Origin: Actinoplanes ianthinogenes
GTDB taxonomy: Bacteria; Actinomycetota; Actinomycetes; Mycobacteriales; Micromonosporaceae
Assembly (NCBI RefSeq): GCF_018324205.1
Contig: NZ_AP023356.1
Span: forward strand, 7,694,501 to 7,758,500
Length of the DNA: 64,000 bases
Reading direction: 5' to 3'
Shown here: one piece after another, positions 24,129 through 31,949 of the stretch
How the letters are laid out: every line of letters starts with the position of its first letter
How positions within the stretch are numbered: position 1 is the first letter of the stretch
Made by a program: the position numbers and the translations under genes
The notes under the pieces: generated by a model
Seen by the model: only the letters and a program-made list of their open reading frames with translations
Database searches by the model: none
What the model was told of the DNA's origin: nothing

Positions 24129-25156
24129 CAGTAGTTGAACTGGTCGACGTTCTCGGCGGTGATCGCCAGCGCCGGGCCGAGCAGCAGCATCTTGCTCGCC
24201 GAGTCGTAGGCGACCGCGGGCAGTTTGTCGCTGACGTTGTTGGTGGCCTGGAACTGCTTGCCCTCGGCGATCTGCGCGCCGGCCCAGGCGGTGAGGTAGC
24301 CCAGGTTCTGCACGTCCCAGAGGATCGCGGCGGACGAGGACTTGTCCTGAAGGTACGGCTTCATCGACTGCGGGGTGCCGAGGCCGACGGTGAAGACCTT
24401 GCCGATCTTGCCGGCGTCCTTGACCGCCTGCGCCACGCCCGGCGCGGAGCTCGTGCACTCGCCGACCAGGCCGGTCAGGTCCGGGTGCGCGTTCATCAGG
24501 TCGGTCGCCATCTGCGTCGACTTGGCCTGGTCCTCACCGGCGTAGACGACGTCGACGATGGTCGCGTCCGGGTACTTGGTCTTGGTGTACTCCTGCTGCA
24601 CCTTGATCCAGGAGTTGAGGTTCTCGGCGGTCTGGCCGCAGGAGACGATGGCATATTTGCCCTTGCCGCCCATGGCCTTGAGCAGGGCGTCCGTCAATCC
24701 CTGGCCGATGCCCTCGGCGGTGGCCTGGTTGACGAAGACCTCCCGGACGCTGTTCGGCGCGTCGGTGTCGGCGGTCGCCACGTGGATGCCGGCGTCCTTG
24801 GCCTGCTGGAGCAGCGGGGCCATGCTGTCCGGGTCGTTCGGGGCGACGATCAGGGTGTCGACCTTCTGCTGGATGTAGGAGCGGACGATGTCGGCCTGGG
24901 CGGCGGCGTCGGCCTGGGTCGGGCCCTGGTAGAGCCACTCGACGTTGCCGAGGGCGGTGGCGGCGGCCTTGCCGCCGGCGTTCATCGCCTCGAAGTAGGG
25001 GACACCTTGGAGCTTCGGGACGAAGGCGACCTTGTAGGTCTTCTTGCCGTCGGTGCTGCCGGTGGCGGTGTCGTTGTCATTCTTCTTGGTGCAGCCGGCG
25101 AGGGCGACGGCGGCGGTGGTCGTGAGCGCGACAGCAAGGGCCAGTCGGGAACGCAT
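24128..25156 (-). CDS. rhaS: Rhamnose-binding lipoprotein
   Basis: This 342-residue periplasmic-binding-protein-like lipoprotein has a signal peptide (residues 1-20) and lipobox LAGC (Cys22), then a LacI/RbsB-like sugar-binding fold: YKVAFVPKLQGVPYFEAMNAG, VDTLIVAPNDPDSMAPLLQQA and VGECTSSAPGVAQAVKDAG. It is the first gene of the operon. LacI-type half-sites lie in the leader. A ligand other than rhamnose is possible, but the linked isomerase makes rhamnose most likely. Confidence 0.9.
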   Translation of the reverse strand: MRSRLALAVALTTTAAVALAGCTKKNDNDTATGSTDGKKTYKVAFVPKLQGVPYFEAMNAGGKAAATALGNVEWLYQGPTQADAAAQADIVRSYIQQKVDTLIVAPNDPDSMAPLLQQAKDAGIHVATADTDAPNSVREVFVNQATAEGIGQGLTDALLKAMGGKGKYAIVSCGQTAENLNSWIKVQQEYTKTKYPDATIVDVVYAGEDQAKSTQMATDLMNAHPDLTGLVGECTSSAPGVAQAVKDAGKIGKVFTVGLGTPQSMKPYLQDKSSSAAILWDVQNLGYLTAWAGAQIAEGKQFQATNNVSDKLPAVAYDSASKMLLLGPALAITAENVDQFNY

Positions 25157-25171
25157 GGATGCCTCCAGCGA

Positions 25172-25274
25172 CTTGAAACGTTCTATCTGGAATGTGGCCC
25201 ACGTTACGGTGGGGTTATGAGGCGGTCAAGAGCCGTGTTCAAACGGTGTCCTTGATGGGATGACACGTTTCAAG
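25172..25274. promoter_or_regulatory. Operator half-sites before the rhamnose operon
   Basis: CTTGAAACGT (25172-25181) and its exact inverse ACGTTTCAAG (25265-25274) flank the presumed promoter. The second sits in ATGACACGTTTCAA (25260-25273), 12 of 14 matches to the symmetric LacI-style palindrome TTGAAACGTTTCAA. A third partial copy, TTCAAACGG, lies near 25239. No regulator gene is adjacent. Confidence 0.45.
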
Positions 25275-25320
25275 CGGTCCGCTCATCCCTAGATCCTTTT
25301 TTCGTACGACCACAGCACCG

Positions 25321-25530
25321 TCCCGTCCGTCCACCTCCCTCCCGCCCCTTCGCCCTACTCCCTCCGACCCCTCGCCGCTTTCCTTGCGCCGCCTTCGCCC
25401 CCTTGCCCTTCCTTGCGCCGCCTCCTACCTCGCGGCCTCCGGGTGCCCGCCTCCTTGCGTCGCGTGGCTTCCTTGGGTCGCGCTGCCTCCTCGGGCCGTG
25501 TCGCCCCTTGCGCAGGTGCGGGTGCTGTCC
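25321..25530. other. Pyrimidine-rich low-complexity intergenic tract
   Basis: About 200 bases of C/T-rich sequence on the plus strand contain repeated CCTTGCG(C/T)CG and CCTCC pieces. Open frames through it are compositional and overlap the next gene's start, so I call no gene. The rest of the 488-base gap (25157-25644) holds the rhamnose operators and the promoter region of the Holin-X gene. Confidence 0.6.
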
Positions 25531-25644
25531 CTCCCGAGCCGCGCTCCCTTCTCCGTAGACGGCTTGGGCAGGGGAAAGGGGTGATTAGGTGGGGTTGGGA
25601 CGGGTACGTGAAGTCTTCGAAAGCTGCGCAGGACGGAGGGGACG

Positions 25645-26064
25645 ATGGCGCACACGGACGCGCGAGTCGATCAGGCATCGACCGCGGAACTGGTCAGCCG
25701 GCTGAGCGAGCAGATGTCGACGCTGGTCCGGGACGAACTGACACTCGCCCGCATCGAGCTGATGGAAAAGGGCAAACGTGCCGGAAAGGGCGCCGGTCTG
25801 CTGGGCGCCGCCGGCGTCATCGCGATGTACGGCGTAGGCGCCCTCCTGGTCACCGCCGGCGCCGCCCTGGCCCTGGTCATGCCGGTCTGGGTAGCCGCCT
25901 TGATCATCACGGCCGCCCTTTTCCTGACCGCCGGCGTCACCGCGCTGGCCGGTCGCCAGGAGGTCCGCCACGCGGTACCCCCGACCCCGGAGGCCGCGAT
26001 CGCGAGCGGCCGTGAGGACGTCGACGCCTTCATGACCGCCGCCCGCACCGGGAGGAACCTGTGA
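25645..26064 (+). CDS. Actinobacterial Holin-X / phage-holin-family membrane protein
   Basis: This 139-residue protein has an amphipathic N-terminal part (STAELVSRLSEQMSTLVRDELTLARIEL), then two hydrophobic helices (about 50-72 and 76-100) and an acidic/Ala tail. This is the layout of the Holin-X family (DUF1469), common in actinobacterial chromosomes and not evidence of a phage. ATG follows GGAGGGG. The stop overlaps the next gene's GTG as GTGA, so the two are coupled. Holin-X and DUF3618 proteins often occur together; their function is unknown. Confidence 0.85.
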   Translation: MAHTDARVDQASTAELVSRLSEQMSTLVRDELTLARIELMEKGKRAGKGAGLLGAAGVIAMYGVGALLVTAGAALALVMPVWVAALIITAALFLTAGVTALAGRQEVRHAVPPTPEAAIASGREDVDAFMTAARTGRNL

Positions 26065-28505
26065 CCAACAATGCCAGCGGCGGGAAATCCACTTCCGGGA
26101 CCACCTCACCCTCCGGAAGCGCCCCCGCCGCTGGCAGCAGCCCGGACTCCGGCCGGGACCCTGCCCCCGGCCCAGGCCCGGCCGGAAAGTCCCCGGGCGG
26201 CGCCGCCCCGGCCGGCAAGGCCCCTACCAACAGCACCCGAGGCACCACGTCCCCGGGCGCCACCCGAACCGGCAAATCCTCCGCCGGCACCGCCCCGAAG
26301 AACCCCACCCCCAAACCCGGTCCACCCCAAGCCACCACCCCGAAACCCGGCCCGCCCCAAGCCGGCGCCGCCAAGCCCGGCCCACCCCAAGCCGGCACCG
26401 CCAAGCCCGGCCCACCCCAGGCCGGCACCGCCAAGCCCGGCCCACCCCAGGCCGGTACCGCCAAGCCGGGCTCGCCTCATGCCGGTGCCGCCGGGCCGCC
26501 TCAAGCCAGTACCGAGAAGCCCGGCTCGCCCCAAGCCGGTACCACGAAGCCCGGCTCTTTCCAGGCCGGCACTCCGAAGCCAGGCCCGCCTCAGGCCGGG
26601 GCTCCCAAGCCAGGTCCGCCGCAGGCTGGTGTCCCGTCATCAGAGCCCGCCGCCGAGCCTGGCGCGGCTCAGACCAGTGCGTCGAAGGCAGCGGCGCCGG
26701 AGGCCGCTACCCCGAAGCCCGGCCCGCCCCAGGCTGGCACTCCAAAACCAGGCCCACCCCAGGCCGGTGCCCCAAAACCGGTGCCGCCTGCTTCGAGCGC
26801 CGCCGCGAAACCGGTGCCGCCTGCTTCGAGCGCCGCCGCGAAACCGACGCCGCCTGCTCCGAGCGCCGCCGCGAAACCGGCGTCGCCTGCTCCGAGCGCT
26901 GGTCCGGTACCGCATTCACCGATCTCAAGCGCGGCTCCGAAACCTTCACCGCACCCTTCAGCGCCGGGCGCGGCTCCGAAACCCGCGCCGCCGCAGAACG
27001 GGTCTCCTGCTGCGGGCTCGTCGGCGGGTTCCAGCCCTACGCCGTCGAAGGCCGATGTGCCGTCGCCGCACGCGCCGACTACCACGCCCGCGCCGCCGAA
27101 ACCCACTTCCGCGGCCGCGGGTTCCGCAGCGTCGGCTGCGGCGAAACCGGGAGCGCCGAAAACGAGCGTTCCGGAGGTGGCGGCGGCCGGCGCCGACCGG
27201 GCAGACGCCAAGGGATCGCCTGCTGTGGCGAAGCCTGGCGCATCCAGCGAGAGTGGTCCGGCCGCGGCTGAGCAGCGCGGTCCAGCGTCCATCGGCCAGA
27301 GCGAAACGAAAGGTCCCGGTCCGGGCCCTTCGCACGGTGAGGCGCCCGGCCCGGTCAAGGTCACCGAGCCTACGGCCGTGGCCGCCGGGAAGTCCGGGAC
27401 TGCTCTGTTCGAGGTTCCCGAAGTGGGTGCAGCCCCGAAGCCACTGTCCGCCACCTCGGCGGGCAGTGCACCGGAGCCGGAATCCTCGAAGGCCTCGCCC
27501 GCTCCGAAACCTGGCTCGTCACCCGCGCCGACCGCGGGATCTCCGATGAATGAGACGTCGAAGGGGGATTCGTCCATGTCTGTGCAGTCGAAGCCGGGAG
27601 CCGCCGGAGCGGGCGGAAAGCCACCGCGTGACGCCGCACAGCTGCGCGAGGAGATCGAGCAGACTCGGGCCGAGATGGGAGAGACCGTCGAGGCGCTGGT
27701 GGCCAAGGCCGACATCCCGGGCCGGGTCAAGCAGTCCGCAGCGGAGAAGACCGCGCAGCTCAAGGAATCCGCCGCCGACCTCAAAAACGCAGCCGCCGAG
27801 AAAACCGCGGAGCTGAAGGACGCGGCCACGGACAAGGCCGCGGGGTTGAAGGGGTCGGCCACGGACAAGGCCGCGGAGTTGAAGGGGTCGGCCACGGACA
27901 AGGCCGCGGGGTTGAAGGAGGCGGCCGTGGACAAGGCCGCGGGGTTGAAGGAGGCGGCCACGGGCAAGGCCGCGGAGTTGAAGGAGGCCGCCACCGACAA
28001 GGCCTCGGGATGGAAAGAAGCCGCTGCTGACAAGGCCGCAGAACTGAAAGATGTGGCTTCCGGCAAGGCCGGAGCACTGATGGACGCCACCGCGGAGAAG
28101 GCGGCGGAGTTGAAGGGCGCCGCAGGCGGGCAGGCAGCGGACGGAGAAAAGACCGTCAACCTCCGGCAAGCCGCGACCGAAAAGGCGACCGTACTCAAGG
28201 AATCCGTCGCCGGAGGAGTGCGCAATCAGGCCGCGGAGAAAATGGAGCACCTTAAGGAGCGCGCGGCGGCCATGGGGGCGCACGCCAAGGAGGCGATGAC
28301 CCCGAGCGGCCACGCTCCGGCGCACATCACCGAGGCCACGGCCCAGGCCGGCACCAGAGTGGCCACGTCCGCAGCCGACGCCGCCACCGCCGTGATCGAC
28401 ACAGCACGGCGCCGGGTCGCGGCCCACCCCAAGAAGTACGCCATCATCGGCGCCGCCCTGGCCACCGCCGCAGCCGGAGTCGCCCTGATCCGCCGCTCCC
28501 GCTGA
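26061..28505 (+). CDS. DUF3618 membrane protein with giant Pro/Gly repeat region and 11-mer helix repeats
   Basis: The 814-residue protein has four zones. Residues 1-75 are Ser/Gly/Pro-rich. Residues about 75-480 are a low-complexity Pro/Ala region with 10-residue repeats of the type KPGPPQAGTA, then KP-PPASSAAA units. A DUF3618 domain lies near 520-560 (DAAQLREEIEQTRAEMGETV then EALVAKADIPGRVKQ). From 565 to about 690 run 11-residue repeats of the form ATDKAAELKGS, predicted amphipathic helix as in LEA-like proteins. A C-terminal helix KKYAIIGAALATAAAGVALI precedes RRSR. Ordinary DUF3618 proteins are a fraction of this length. GTG start, coupled to the Holin-X gene. The repeats are also tandem in DNA (30 bp near 26331-26600, 33 bp near 27826-27990). 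Confidence 0.8.
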   Translation: MTNNASGGKSTSGTTSPSGSAPAAGSSPDSGRDPAPGPGPAGKSPGGAAPAGKAPTNSTRGTTSPGATRTGKSSAGTAPKNPTPKPGPPQATTPKPGPPQAGAAKPGPPQAGTAKPGPPQAGTAKPGPPQAGTAKPGSPHAGAAGPPQASTEKPGSPQAGTTKPGSFQAGTPKPGPPQAGAPKPGPPQAGVPSSEPAAEPGAAQTSASKAAAPEAATPKPGPPQAGTPKPGPPQAGAPKPVPPASSAAAKPVPPASSAAAKPTPPAPSAAAKPASPAPSAGPVPHSPISSAAPKPSPHPSAPGAAPKPAPPQNGSPAAGSSAGSSPTPSKADVPSPHAPTTTPAPPKPTSAAAGSAASAAAKPGAPKTSVPEVAAAGADRADAKGSPAVAKPGASSESGPAAAEQRGPASIGQSETKGPGPGPSHGEAPGPVKVTEPTAVAAGKSGTALFEVPEVGAAPKPLSATSAGSAPEPESSKASPAPKPGSSPAPTAGSPMNETSKGDSSMSVQSKPGAAGAGGKPPRDAAQLREEIEQTRAEMGETVEALVAKADIPGRVKQSAAEKTAQLKESAADLKNAAAEKTAELKDAATDKAAGLKGSATDKAAELKGSATDKAAGLKEAAVDKAAGLKEAATGKAAELKEAATDKASGWKEAAADKAAELKDVASGKAGALMDATAEKAAELKGAAGGQAADGEKTVNLRQAATEKATVLKESVAGGVRNQAAEKMEHLKERAAAMGAHAKEAMTPSGHAPAHITEATAQAGTRVATSAADAATAVIDTARRRVAAHPKKYAIIGAALATAAAGVALIRRSR

Positions 28506-28640
28506 CCGCCGAAAAGGCGAAGGTCCAGCCCGCGCGCCCGCTGACCGCCGAAAGAGCCGACGGCCCAGCCCACGCACCCGCTGACCGCCGACAAAGCCGA
28601 AAGCTCAGCCCGCGCACCCGTTGACCGCCGAAAAGGCGAA
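28502..28640. repeat. Tandem 40-bp repeats downstream of the DUF3618 gene
   Basis: Four units begin CTGACCGCCGA or TTGACCGCCGA at 28502, 28541, 28581 and 28621 (periods 39, 40, 40). Each carries a CAGCCC(A/G)CGC segment. The first unit includes the stop codon of the gene, and the last leads into the hairpin at 28641. Confidence 0.85.
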
Positions 28641-28669
28641 GGCCCAGCCCACGCAACCCGGGCTGGGCC
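28641..28669. terminator. Perfect GC hairpin between convergent genes
   Basis: GGCCCAGCCC (28641-28650) and GGGCTGGGCC (28660-28669) form a perfect 10-bp stem with a 9-base loop. There is no T run on either side, so it would be a non-classical terminator. The arms recall the CCAGCCC / GGGCTGG arms of the large arrays. Confidence 0.5.
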
Positions 28670-28780
28670 GCGGCGTCGGGGTTCGAGGGGTTGCCGATCG
28701 AGAGGCCGCTGTCCGAGCCCGGACCGCCCCATCAGAGCGGGAACGAGCAGGGCTCGGCGCCGGCGTTGCTCCGCGCGTAT

Positions 28781-29545
28781 CTAAAGATCGATCAAAGACA
28801 GCAACGCCTCGTGCGTCTCGGCGTCAGCAGCGGCCAGCAGCCCCGACCCCGACTGCCAAGGCTTCCCGTCCGCCCCGGTGACCACGCACCCCGCCGCCTC
28901 ACACACCGCGATCCCGGCCGCGAAGTGCACGCTGTTCCTGACGTCCCCATAGGTCAGATAGGCCGCCCGCCGCCCGTCCGCCACCCACAGCAGCGCCAGC
29001 GTGGTCGACATCACCCGCGGCCGGAAACGCTCGCGGAAACCCGGTGCGCCGATCACCATGGCCGGCTCGACCGGGAACGGCGGGTCCAGGTTGATGTCGA
29101 CCAGCGCCGACTCGGGGGAGGGGACCAGCGGCACGTCACTGCCGTCCGGGCGGCGGACCCGGGCCACCGCGCCGTCCGTCCAGTACGTCTCACCGGTGAA
29201 CGGATCGGCCGACGCGGCCGCCGTCACCCGCGCACCGTCCCGCAGGGCGACGTTGGCGGCGACCAGCGGAGTCCGGACCGCGTAGTTCAGCGTGCCGCAC
29301 AGCGGATCGACCAGCCAGCGGCGCCGGGCGTCGGCCGGTCCGGAGGCGCCGGTCTCCTCGCCGGTGATCGCGTCGTCCGGGCAGGCCGCCCGCAACACCT
29401 CGTGAATGGCCTGCTCAGCGGCGAGGTCCGCGGCCGTGGCGAAGTCGCCGCCACCCTTGTCGACCCGGTCCAGGGCGCGCCCGTACCGGTCCCGGATGAC
29501 GTCCGCGGCGGCCAGCGCGGCGGCGATGGCGGTCTCATGATCCAT
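28781..29545 (-). CDS. Inositol-monophosphatase-family protein with altered metal ligands
   Basis: This 254-residue protein has the IMPase fold signatures: GEETG at 62-66, WLVDPLCGTLNYA at 77-89, and the late NSVHFAAGIAVCEAAGC at 204-220. Canonical enzymes read DP(I/L)DGTxNF and WDxAAG, where both Asp residues bind magnesium. Here the second Asp is Cys83 and the WD is VH (His207). The protein may use another metal arrangement, act on another phosphate ester, or be inactive. The ATG at 29545 is preferred over the upstream in-frame start. It is divergent from the Ser/Thr kinase. Confidence 0.8.
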   Translation of the reverse strand: MDHETAIAAALAAADVIRDRYGRALDRVDKGGGDFATAADLAAEQAIHEVLRAACPDDAITGEETGASGPADARRRWLVDPLCGTLNYAVRTPLVAANVALRDGARVTAAASADPFTGETYWTDGAVARVRRPDGSDVPLVPSPESALVDINLDPPFPVEPAMVIGAPGFRERFRPRVMSTTLALLWVADGRRAAYLTYGDVRNSVHFAAGIAVCEAAGCVVTGADGKPWQSGSGLLAAADAETHEALLSLIDL

Positions 29546-29691
29546 GGTTCGGACCGTAGTGCAGGACGTGCGAGGATGGTCCGGCGCCGATCCCCTCCGG
29601 CGCAGGACGGCAGGCTCGGTCACCGATGAATCCCCTGGACGCCGAGGACGGGACCGCGGTAAAGAACGGCGATCCGGGTATATCGAAGGGC

Positions 29692-31302
29692 ATGCCCGAC
29701 GCACCCACCCTGCTCGCGGGCCGGTACCGGCTCGGTGCCGAGCTCGGCCGCGGCGGCATGGGGCAGGTCTGGCTGGCGCACGACGAGATCCTCGAGCGCG
29801 AGGTCGCGATCAAGCAGATCGACCTTCCCGAGGAGCTGGCCGGCGGCGACGCCGCGGCCCGGCGGACGCTACGCGAGGCCCGCGCCGCCGCCCGGCTCAG
29901 CCATCCCGGCGTGGTTCAGGTGTACGACGTCCTCTCGCTGGACGATCACACCTGGATCGTCATGGAGTACGTTCCGTCCCGCTCGCTGCGCCAGGTGATC
30001 GCCGAGGACGGCCCGCTCGACCCGTACCGGGTGGCCCGGATCGGCCAGGACCTGCTCGCCGCCCTGCAGGCCGCGCACCGCGCCGGCGTCCAGCACCGTG
30101 ACGTGAAACCGGCGAACGTGCTGCTCGCCGACGACGGCCGGGTGCTGCTCACCGACTTCGGCATCGCCGCGCTCGACGACGACAGCCTGACCAGCAAGTC
30201 GGACGTGCTGCTCGGATCGCCGCTGTACATGGCTCCGGAACGGGCCCGGTTCGGCATCAGCGGCCCGCCCGCCGACATGTGGGGGCTGGGCGCGACGCTG
30301 TACGCGGCGCTGGAGGGGCATTCGCCGTTCGAGCGTTCGTCGACGATGGCCACCCTCGCGGCGCTGGCCACCGAGGAGCCGGCGCGGGCCGAGCACGCCG
30401 GTCCGCTCGCCCCGCTGCTGGATGGTCTGCTACGTAAGGACCCGGCGAAGCGGATGACCGCCGAGGACGCCGAGCAGGTGCTGCGCCGGGCCGTCGCCGA
30501 GACGGAGGAGAGCCCGGCGGTCGCGGTGGCGGCGATCCCTAAGCCGCGGACTCCGCTCGACGACGACCGTCCGGCGGTGCTCCCCGCCGTACCGAAAAAG
30601 AGCCGGCGGCTGATCGCGGTCGTGGCCACCGTCCTGGTCCTGATCGCCGGTCTGGCGATCCTGCTGACGAACCGCTCGTCGACGCGGACGACGGCCGAGC
30701 AACCACCGGCGACGACCCGGCCGGCCGAGGCCACCGCCACCGCGACGACCACCGCGACCAGCGCGCCATCGTCCACCGCTCCGTCGGCGCCGCCGTCCAC
30801 CGCGCCGTCGGCGACCCCGAGCGTCAGCGCGAGCCCGGCGGGCGGGCGGCCGCCACTACCGGACGGCTGGGTGGAATATCGGGACAGCACCGGCTTTTCG
30901 GTATACGTGCCGAAGGGCTGGACCACGTCGAAGAAGCCGGGCGCGACGATGCGGTACTGGCGGGACGGCAAGGGGCACGTCCTGGGCATCGACCAGACCG
31001 ACCACCCGCGATCGAATCCGGTCAAGGACTGGCAGACGCAGCGGAACGCGCGGGTCCGCGGCGGGGATTTTCCGGGGTACGCCGAGATCAAGATCGCGCC
31101 GGTCGACTACTTCACGAAGGCGGCCGACTGGGAGTTCACCTTCAACAACGGTGGCCGCCAGCATGTGAACAACCGCGGTGTGGTGACATCGGCGCACCAG
31201 GCTTACGGCTTCTGGTTCCAAACCCCGGCCGCCGACTGGGACCAGTATCGTCACGACGTTCTGGATGTGGTCTTCGCCAGCTTCGTCCCCGTCAAGGACT
31301 GA
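29692..31302 (+). CDS. Membrane-anchored Ser/Thr protein kinase (Pkn2 family)
   Basis: The 536-residue protein has a cytoplasmic kinase domain (about 10-265): glycine loop GRGGMGQVW, catalytic Lys41 in VAIKQID, QHRDVKPANVLL, LTDFGIAALDDD, and the activation-loop end GSPLYMAPERA. A juxtamembrane linker, one membrane helix (LIAVVATVLVLIAGLAILL near 305-325), and a Thr/Ser/Pro-rich spacer (330-380) follow. An outside domain of about 150 residues begins GWVEYRDSTGFSVYVPKGW and is not PASTA; it may be the sensor. The ATG at 29692 fits the domain start. A short upstream in-frame ATG at 29626 would add 22 unlikely residues. TATATC just before 29692 suggests a leader-poor transcript. Confidence 0.9.
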   Translation: MPDAPTLLAGRYRLGAELGRGGMGQVWLAHDEILEREVAIKQIDLPEELAGGDAAARRTLREARAAARLSHPGVVQVYDVLSLDDHTWIVMEYVPSRSLRQVIAEDGPLDPYRVARIGQDLLAALQAAHRAGVQHRDVKPANVLLADDGRVLLTDFGIAALDDDSLTSKSDVLLGSPLYMAPERARFGISGPPADMWGLGATLYAALEGHSPFERSSTMATLAALATEEPARAEHAGPLAPLLDGLLRKDPAKRMTAEDAEQVLRRAVAETEESPAVAVAAIPKPRTPLDDDRPAVLPAVPKKSRRLIAVVATVLVLIAGLAILLTNRSSTRTTAEQPPATTRPAEATATATTTATSAPSSTAPSAPPSTAPSATPSVSASPAGGRPPLPDGWVEYRDSTGFSVYVPKGWTTSKKPGATMRYWRDGKGHVLGIDQTDHPRSNPVKDWQTQRNARVRGGDFPGYAEIKIAPVDYFTKAADWEFTFNNGGRQHVNNRGVVTSAHQAYGFWFQTPAADWDQYRHDVLDVVFASFVPVKD

Positions 31303-31869
31303 TCAGAAGTCGAGCAGTTCCTCAGTGCTGATGGAGATGGGGAACGGCACGTCCGAGGTCAGCGTCTCGCCCTGTTTCGCGGTGGCGTGTTCGAGGTAAG
31401 CCTTGTCGGCCAAGCGGAGAAGGCGCAGCGTCACCGACTCGTAGTCGGTGAAGTCGGGCTCGACCAGGAGGTACCACGGGATTCCGGCTTCGGCATAGAA
31501 CGACATTTTCTGCAGGCGGTCGGTGGCCGCGTTGCTCGGCGAAGTGATTTCGCCGACCAGCACGACATCGGTGGCCTCACCGACAAGTACGACGCGGGGA
31601 CCCCCGCCCACGACGATGTCGGGAATGACGATGCGTCCCGTGCGCAAGCGCAGATTGGTGGCCGGCAATGCTCGGAGGCCGGCGGCGCGCGCGGGCTGGT
31701 GGAGTTGAAACATGAGCATGGTGGAAATTCCCTGGTGCGGGAAGTTCGGTGCCGGACTCACCCAGAGGCTCCCGTCGATCAGCTCGATGCGACTGATGGT
31801 TTCGCCGAGCGCGAGGTATTCCTCTTCGGTCCAGGGGGCATCGCGATCTTGTAGTGAGACCTGGCTCAT
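31303..31869 (-). CDS. Uma2-family (DUF820) putative endonuclease
   Basis: This 188-residue protein belongs to the Uma2/DUF820 family, which has a restriction-endonuclease-like (PD-D/ExK) fold. Visible are WTEEEYLALGE, RIELIDGSLWVSP, RTGRIVIPDIVVG and VVLVGEITSPSNAATDRLQK, then YAEAGIPWYLLVEPD. The Asp of PDIVV and Glu of GEITSPS fit the predicted catalytic core. The biological role of the family is unproven. ATG at 31869 is chosen because it begins just before the conserved WTEEEY. It is convergent with the kinase with no gap. Confidence 0.85.
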   Translation of the reverse strand: MSQVSLQDRDAPWTEEEYLALGETISRIELIDGSLWVSPAPNFPHQGISTMLMFQLHQPARAAGLRALPATNLRLRTGRIVIPDIVVGGGPRVVLVGEATDVVLVGEITSPSNAATDRLQKMSFYAEAGIPWYLLVEPDFTDYESVTLRLLRLADKAYLEHATAKQGETLTSDVPFPISISTEELLDF

Positions 31870-31949
31870 GGGGAGAGTGTCGCATGCGCTCATGCCGAAA
31901 TCATCGCACGACTAGTTGTCGCGGAGCAAGATGTCAGCCGTCAGGGTGA

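Noticed and set aside
25355..25678. Minus-strand Arg/Lys-rich frame before Holin-X
   Set aside because: It is low-complexity, overlaps the Holin-X start and reflects the purine-rich strand of a skewed tract.
25645..26064. Prophage lysis gene
   Set aside because: Holin-X proteins are ordinary chromosomal genes in actinobacteria, and no phage structural, integrase or endolysin gene lies nearby.
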